Made by a program: the position numbers and the translations under genes
The notes under the pieces: generated by a model
Database searches by the model: none
What the model was told of the DNA's origin: nothing
Seen by the model: the letters and a program-made list of their open reading frames with translations, nothing else
Shown: positions 49,350 through 53,123 of the stretch, piece after piece
How positions within the stretch are numbered: the first letter of the stretch is position 1
Layout: every line of letters begins with the position of its first letter
NCBI RefSeq assembly: GCF_011320075.1
Contig: NZ_JAANPA010000017.1
Coordinates: forward strand, 1 to 53,123
DNA length: 53,123 nucleotides
Direction: 5' to 3'
Origin: Sphingosinicella sp. YJ22
GTDB taxonomy: Bacteria; Pseudomonadota; Alphaproteobacteria; Sphingomonadales; Sphingomonadaceae

Positions 49350-50152
49350 GGGCGGAGCGATCGGTTGGCGAAAGTGGCGATGACCACTTCGCCGCGCCTC
49401 GCCGCGCCATCGGCCGCCGGTTCGAAGGCTGGCCTTCCGCGTCCGCCGCTCAAACTGCATGGATCGCCGGTGCTAACCCCGCGCGCATCGGCTGCGATGT
49501 GATCGGGAAAGCGATCGCAACCGGCAATCCGTCCTTCCACGTCGATCGTGACCAAGGCACGGGCCAGAACGACAATTGGTCCCCAGGCCGGATCGGCCTG
49601 GACCGGTGCGGATCCTTCGGGCGCGAATGCGAGGAGCTGAGTCAGGTCCTCGACATCGCCCCGGCGGCGCGCCCACTCCGTCGACTGCCCGAACCATTCG
49701 TCGCAGGCCGGCAGTCTCGAGCGCGGTGCGCCGACCGGGCCGATTGAACAGTCGAGCAGCAGCCCGTCGTGGACGCGCGCCGCCGCCACGACGTTGAAAG
49801 CGCGGAACGGACCTTGCCACTCTTCGGGAAGCTGCCAGCGAACTCGATGCGCGTAGGTGGAGGCCACCGGGATCCCTTGGGAATTACGCGCGGGCTCGAA
49901 CACATAGCGTTCGATGGCTGCACGGCATGTCGATGAATCCAGCGCCGCGCTGCCCGACGAGGCGGTGACTCGGCAGTCGGTCACTCGCCCCTCGGCGCTG
50001 ATCGTCAAGGTGGCCGCAACCGTTCCGGATTCCCCGGCTTGGATGGCTTCGGTCGGATAGTCGTCGTTCGAGATCGAACCCGCCACCAGCCGCGGCGGCG
50101 TCTCCTGTTGAGTCGTCAGGAGCGCAAGGAGCGAGAGCAAAGTCACAGTCAT
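49346..50152 (-). CDS. Secreted TonB C-terminal domain-like protein (copy 1 of 3)
   Basis: Periplasmic protein of 268 residues with a short signal peptide (MTVTLLSLLALLTT). A TonB_C-like domain follows directly: YPTEAIQAGESGTVAATLTI, GRVTDCRVTASSGSAALDSS and YVFEPARNSQGIPV. A second, weaker repeat is near the C-terminus (VTIDVEGRIAGCD, RPAFEPAADG). There is no N-terminal membrane anchor and proline-rich span as in true TonB, so it may not transduce energy. It heads nothing: it is the last of three similar genes on the minus strand. Confidence 0.8.
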   Translation of the reverse strand: MTVTLLSLLALLTTQQETPPRLVAGSISNDDYPTEAIQAGESGTVAATLTISAEGRVTDCRVTASSGSAALDSSTCRAAIERYVFEPARNSQGIPVASTYAHRVRWQLPEEWQGPFRAFNVVAAARVHDGLLLDCSIGPVGAPRSRLPACDEWFGQSTEWARRRGDVEDLTQLLAFAPEGSAPVQADPAWGPIVVLARALVTIDVEGRIAGCDRFPDHIAADARGVSTGDPCSLSGGRGRPAFEPAADGAARRGEVVIATFANRSLRP

Positions 50153-50272
50153 AACCTATCGAGACGAAACGGTTCCTGACAAGGAAGCTATGATAGCCGT
50201 GGCTCGCAGCGCTTCCGACGTCGAGCCTCCCCAGTGCTGCCCACCCCTACCCCCTCCATTGCAGGGAAGGGA

Positions 50273-51220
50273 TCAGCGGCGCTCGGGCTGGAGCACTTCG
50301 ACGTAGAGCGCCGACTGCATCCGCGCGCGGCGCACGGCGCCGTCGGCGGCTGGTGAGAAATATCGCAAAGCCGTCAGGCGCTCGCACAACGGCTGGAAGC
50401 GCCCGTCGGCATAGTCGGGCACCTCGCCGATCTGCGACGCCGGCGCGCAGCTCGTCACTCGGCCGTCCGGCGCGATCTCGAGCTCGGCGACTTCCTCCCA
50501 GAAGGGCGTGCCGGCGAGCCGCGGTAAGGTCAGCAACTCGCCCTGCGGGAGCAGCGACAGGATTTGGGTGACGCGGACCGGCGGATGTCCCGGATCCAGC
50601 ATTCCCTCGTCGACCAGCCACGCGTCAGCGGGCACGTCGCAATTGTCCTCGTCGAATTCGCGGAACGTGGTGCCGTCGAGGCTGAGCGTGCAGGCGGTGG
50701 TGCCGTCCGGCGACGCCGTGACCGCCCAGGTGAAGCGGCCCTGCGCGAACTGGATGACCGGCTCTTCCGGCAGCCGCCAGGTGATGCGGCGAGTCGCCAT
50801 GCTCTGGACCGGCACGCCGTCGCGGGTCGCGGGCCGGAAGCGGAAGCGCCGGACGGTCAGCTGGCACGAGGCGGAGTCGAGCGCCGCGCTGCCCGAGCTT
50901 TCGGCCACCTCGCAGGCGCTCGCCCGGCCGTCCGCGCCGACGACGAAGCGGATCCTGACCGAACCCTGCTGCTCCGCGCGGATGGCGGCGGCGGGATAGT
51001 CGTCGGACGTGATCTGCCCGCTGACCTGGCGGGCCGGAGTCGCGGCGACTCCGGACGGGGGCGCCGGCGGCGGCGGTGTCGGCCGCGGCGGAACCGGAAT
51101 GAGGAGCGGCGGCGGCGTCACCACTCTGATCGGCGGCGGCGACGGGACCACCATGATCGGCGGCGCCGGCGGCTGGACCGCGGCCTGCGCCGCGGCCAAA
51201 GCAATGAGACTGCTCATCAT
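50273..51220 (-). CDS. Secreted TonB C-terminal domain-like protein (copy 2 of 3)
   Basis: Protein of 315 residues. A weak signal or anchor (MMSSLIALAAAQAA) is followed by a proline-rich stretch (about 15-72) that resembles the periplasm-spanning part of TonB, then a TonB_C-like domain (YPAAAIRAEQQGSVRIRFVV, ASACEVAESSGSAALDSAS, FRFRPATRDGVPVQS) and a second repeat near the end (ELEIAPDGRVTSCA, FSPAADGAVRRA). It is the copy closest to a genuine TonB, and could serve receptors such as the one at 40.3 kb. ATG 51220 has GGGGGGA upstream. Confidence 0.8.
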   Translation of the reverse strand: MMSSLIALAAAQAAVQPPAPPIMVVPSPPPIRVVTPPPLLIPVPPRPTPPPPAPPSGVAATPARQVSGQITSDDYPAAAIRAEQQGSVRIRFVVGADGRASACEVAESSGSAALDSASCQLTVRRFRFRPATRDGVPVQSMATRRITWRLPEEPVIQFAQGRFTWAVTASPDGTTACTLSLDGTTFREFDEDNCDVPADAWLVDEGMLDPGHPPVRVTQILSLLPQGELLTLPRLAGTPFWEEVAELEIAPDGRVTSCAPASQIGEVPDYADGRFQPLCERLTALRYFSPAADGAVRRARMQSALYVEVLQPERR

Positions 51221-51286
51221 TCGGTCGATCCCCCCTGTCCCCACACTGCCCGGGTTCGCGCGCGATGCCAAGCGCGGCGGGCGGGC

Positions 51287-51832
51287 CTAGTTGGCCGCGC
51301 GCCCGGCGTCCCAGCTGAAGTAGGTGATGCGCACGCGCGCCCGGCGCTCCGCCTCGGTTGCCGCGGCGAACAGGCCCGGTCCTTCGCGCATCAGCCCGCC
51401 GCAGATCCGCGCCCGCTCGCTCATCGGCGCCGCGCTTGTCTCGCGCAGCGGCCAGCACTGGCTGACCGAGCCGTCCGCCGCGATCGTGACTTCGGCCTCC
51501 TGGTCGACGGCGACGGCGCCGCGGCCGCTCGGTTCGGGCAGCGCGCTGTCGCCGGCGGCGATCCCGATCACCATCGTCGATTCCCGTACCGGCGCCGCGA
51601 CGGCCCGCCCCGGCCACGGGCTGACCAGCCGCCGGCAGGTGGCCTCGCCATAGGCCCGCATAAGGTCCGACGTCGCGGCGACTCGGCAGTCCGCCTCGCC
51701 GGCGCCGTCGGCGCGGTTGACCACCCGCACGTCGCCGCTTTCGAACGGCAGCGACGGGCGCGCCGGCACCGAAGTGGCCGGCTGCGGCTGCGCTTGCGCG
51801 ATCGCCAGTGCAAGGAGCAAAGCTGCTGTCAC
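51287..51832 (-). CDS. Secreted protein related to the adjacent TonB-domain proteins (copy 3 of 3)
   Basis: Periplasmic protein of 181 residues with a signal peptide (MTAALLLALAIAQAQ). It contains the same building blocks as its two neighbours in weaker form: EADCRVAATSDLMRAYGEAT and VTIAADGSVSQCWPL, ending with VRITYFSW. The F-x-PA core of the TonB_C domain is not recognisable, so this copy has diverged furthest. It starts with GTG 51832, preceded by AAGGA. Divergent from the NifU-family gene. Confidence 0.7.
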   Translation of the reverse strand: MTAALLLALAIAQAQPQPATSVPARPSLPFESGDVRVVNRADGAGEADCRVAATSDLMRAYGEATCRRLVSPWPGRAVAAPVRESTMVIGIAAGDSALPEPSGRGAVAVDQEAEVTIAADGSVSQCWPLRETSAAPMSERARICGGLMREGPGLFAAATEAERRARVRITYFSWDAGRAAN

Positions 51833-51888
51833 GAATTCATCCTTTTCCCACCGGCCGCGCGCTTGATCGAGCGCCGGCCATAGACCAC

Positions 51889-52467
51889 ATGAGCGTCATG
51901 CTGATCCAGACTGAACCGACGCCGAACCCGGCCACCCTCAAGTTTCTGCCCGGCCGTGCAGTGATGGACTCGGGGACTCGCGACTTCGCGTCCTACGAGG
52001 ACGCCGCGGCGTCGCCGCTCGCCGCCGCGATCTTCTCGATCGGCGACGTCGAGGGCGTGTTCTTCGGCCGCGACTTCATCTCGGTGACCGCGGCGCCGGG
52101 CGTCGAGTGGCGCGCGCTGAAGCCGCAGGTGCTGGAGGTGCTGCTCGACCATTTCGCCAGCGGCGCGCCGCTGTTCACCGCCGGCAGCGCCGCCGACATC
52201 TTCATCGCTCCCGAGGAGATCGATGACAGCGGCGCCGATCCCGAGGTCGTCGCGCAGATCCGCGAGCTGATCGACACCCGGGTCCGCCCCGCGGTGGCGC
52301 GCGACGGCGGCGACATCGTCTATCGCGGCTTCAAGGACGGCACCGTCTTTCTCGCCCTGCACGGCGCCTGCTCGGGCTGCCCGTCCTCGACGATGACTCT
52401 GAAGCAGGGCATCGAGAGCCTGCTCAAACATTATGTCCCCGAGGTCGAGGCCGTCCAGGCGGTTTGA
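51889..52467 (+). CDS. NifU family Fe-S scaffold/carrier protein (NfuA-like)
   Basis: Cytoplasmic Fe-S carrier of 192 residues. The N-terminal scaffold domain starts MLIQTEPTPNPATLKFLPG; the C-terminal NifU domain has the 4Fe-4S ligands Cys161 and Cys164 in GACSGCPSSTMTLKQGIE. It delivers clusters to target enzymes. ATG 51889 is used; ATG 51898, three residues on, gives the start usual in homologues. A REP pair and tsaB follow. Confidence 0.93.
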   Translation: MSVMLIQTEPTPNPATLKFLPGRAVMDSGTRDFASYEDAAASPLAAAIFSIGDVEGVFFGRDFISVTAAPGVEWRALKPQVLEVLLDHFASGAPLFTAGSAADIFIAPEEIDDSGADPEVVAQIRELIDTRVRPAVARDGGDIVYRGFKDGTVFLALHGACSGCPSSTMTLKQGIESLLKHYVPEVEAVQAV

Positions 52468-52485
52468 GCATTCTGCGCCGCGGAC

Positions 52486-52583
52486 GAACCGTTCGGGCTG
52501 AGCCTGTCGAAGCCCCGCCCTTTCTCCTCTTGAGTAGCATGAAGAAGGACGGCCCTTCGACAAGCTCAGGGCGAGCGGGTTAG
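52486..52583. repeat. Inverted pair of REP-type elements
   Basis: Left half CGTTCGGGCTGAGCCTGTCG (from 52490) and right half CCCTTCGACAAGCTCAGGGC (52553-52572) face each other: TGAGCCTGTCGAAG against CTTCGACAAGCTCA with two mismatches, about 40 bases apart. This is a very common intergenic repeat of sphingomonads and other proteobacteria. It fills the NifU-tsaB gap. Confidence 0.85.
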
Positions 52584-52591
52584 GGAAGCTT

Positions 52592-53123
52592 ATGCACGTC
52601 ACTCTCGTCATCGACAGCGTCAGCGCGGCCTGCTCGGCGGCGCTGATCGATGCGGGCGGCGCCGTGGTCGCCGAGGCGCATGAAGTGGTCGGCCGAGGCC
52701 ATGCCGAGCGGCTCGTGCCGTTGATCGCCGAGCTGCTCGACGGCCGCATCCCCGACGCCGTCCTGGTCGATTGCGGTCCCGGCAGTTTCACCGGCCTGCG
52801 CGTCGGTCTCGCCGCGGCGCAGGGCCTCGCGATCGGCTGGAGCGTGCCGATCGCCGGCTATGCCGCGCCCGCCCTGCTCGCCGCCATGGCCGACCGGCCC
52901 GGAGTGCCCGTGGCGGCGGCGATCCAGGGAGGACATGGCGAGCTTTTCGTGCAAAGCTTCGGCGGTGCGACGCTCGAGCCGACCGACGATCTCAGATCGC
53001 TTCCGCCCGAGGCCGCCGCTGCCGTTATCAAGGCCGATCTCGTGGTCGGCTCCGGCGCGGCGCAGCTGGTCGCCGCGCGCGGCCGCGGCGAGGCCGTCGA
53101 CCTCCTGCCCCGCGCCGCCGAGG
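52592..53123 (+). CDS. tsaB: tRNA threonylcarbamoyladenosine synthesis protein TsaB (3' end cut off)
   Basis: TsaB works with TsaD and TsaE to make the t6A modification at position 37 of ANN-reading tRNAs. About 177 residues are present before the window ends. The family features are the ASKHA-fold start MHVTLVIDSVSAACSAAL, GRGHAERLVPLI and the signature VDCGPGSFTGLRVGLAAAQG. ATG 52592 is preceded by TAGGGAAG. NifU - tsaB is a usual order in this group. Confidence 0.93.
   Translation, partial: MHVTLVIDSVSAACSAALIDAGGAVVAEAHEVVGRGHAERLVPLIAELLDGRIPDAVLVDCGPGSFTGLRVGLAAAQGLAIGWSVPIAGYAAPALLAAMADRPGVPVAAAIQGGHGELFVQSFGGATLEPTDDLRSLPPEAAAAVIKADLVVGSGAAQLVAARGRGEAVDLLPRAAE

Overview
The window is one contiguous stretch of GC-rich chromosome that reads as an alphaproteobacterium of the order Sphingomonadales. 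The reasons are the gene neighbourhoods (rne - amidase - PBP1A - prfB; NifU - tsaB), exosortase-A-type glycosylation genes, a TonB-dependent receptor with a typical sphingomonad N-terminus, families of short secreted proteins seen in that order, and intergenic palindromes common in it. Assignment below order level is not possible from the sequence alone. I see no prophage, transposase, integrase, CRISPR array or rRNA; nearly all DNA is coding, and genes are often overlapped by 1-4 bases.

Layout. 1-8.4 kb: RNase E (3' end cut by the window edge), a small AT-richer lipoprotein gene, an N-acetylmuramoyl-L-alanine amidase, a RibD/DHFR-like enzyme, a tiny zinc-ribbon gene bracketed by palindromes, PBP1A, and RF2. 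8.4-12.2 kb: a lipoprotein methyltransferase, a short RadC/JAB protein, and a minus-strand operon of an S24 repressor, a CrtO-like acyltransferase and DUF423; twin operators separate the repressor from two divergent small genes. 12.2-15.7 kb: exosortase-A-linked glycosyltransferase and O-antigen-ligase-like genes. 15.8-25.2 kb: housekeeping and metabolic genes (topoisomerase IB, MscS channel, PutA, MaoC hydratase, thiolase, a queuosine-precursor transporter). 25.3 kb: tRNA-Arg.

25.4-43.3 kb is the most interesting part. It holds a LysR regulator, dgcN, dgcA, an exported D-aminoacylase, a glutamate/dicarboxylate symporter, an exported amidohydrolase and S9 peptidase, a phytanoyl-CoA-type dioxygenase, a DacB-type D,D-peptidase, a beta-lactamase-fold hydrolase, an AmpG-type permease and a TonB-dependent receptor. 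Read together this is a candidate pathway for taking up D-amino-acid-containing peptides (peptidoglycan fragments are the obvious source), cutting them up in the periplasm, importing the products and converting D-glutamate to N-acetyl-L-glutamate through DgcN/DgcA. Three promoter regions in this block carry paired TATG boxes exactly 21 bp apart, which would fit control by the local LysR protein. Function and regulation of the whole are inference.

43.3-53.1 kb: diaminopimelate decarboxylase, tRNA-Leu, an NDUFA9-like protein, an HD-GYP protein that has lost metal ligands, UppP, a glutathione transferase, a tandem set of three TonB-domain-like secreted proteins, a NifU/NfuA-type protein and the start of tsaB.
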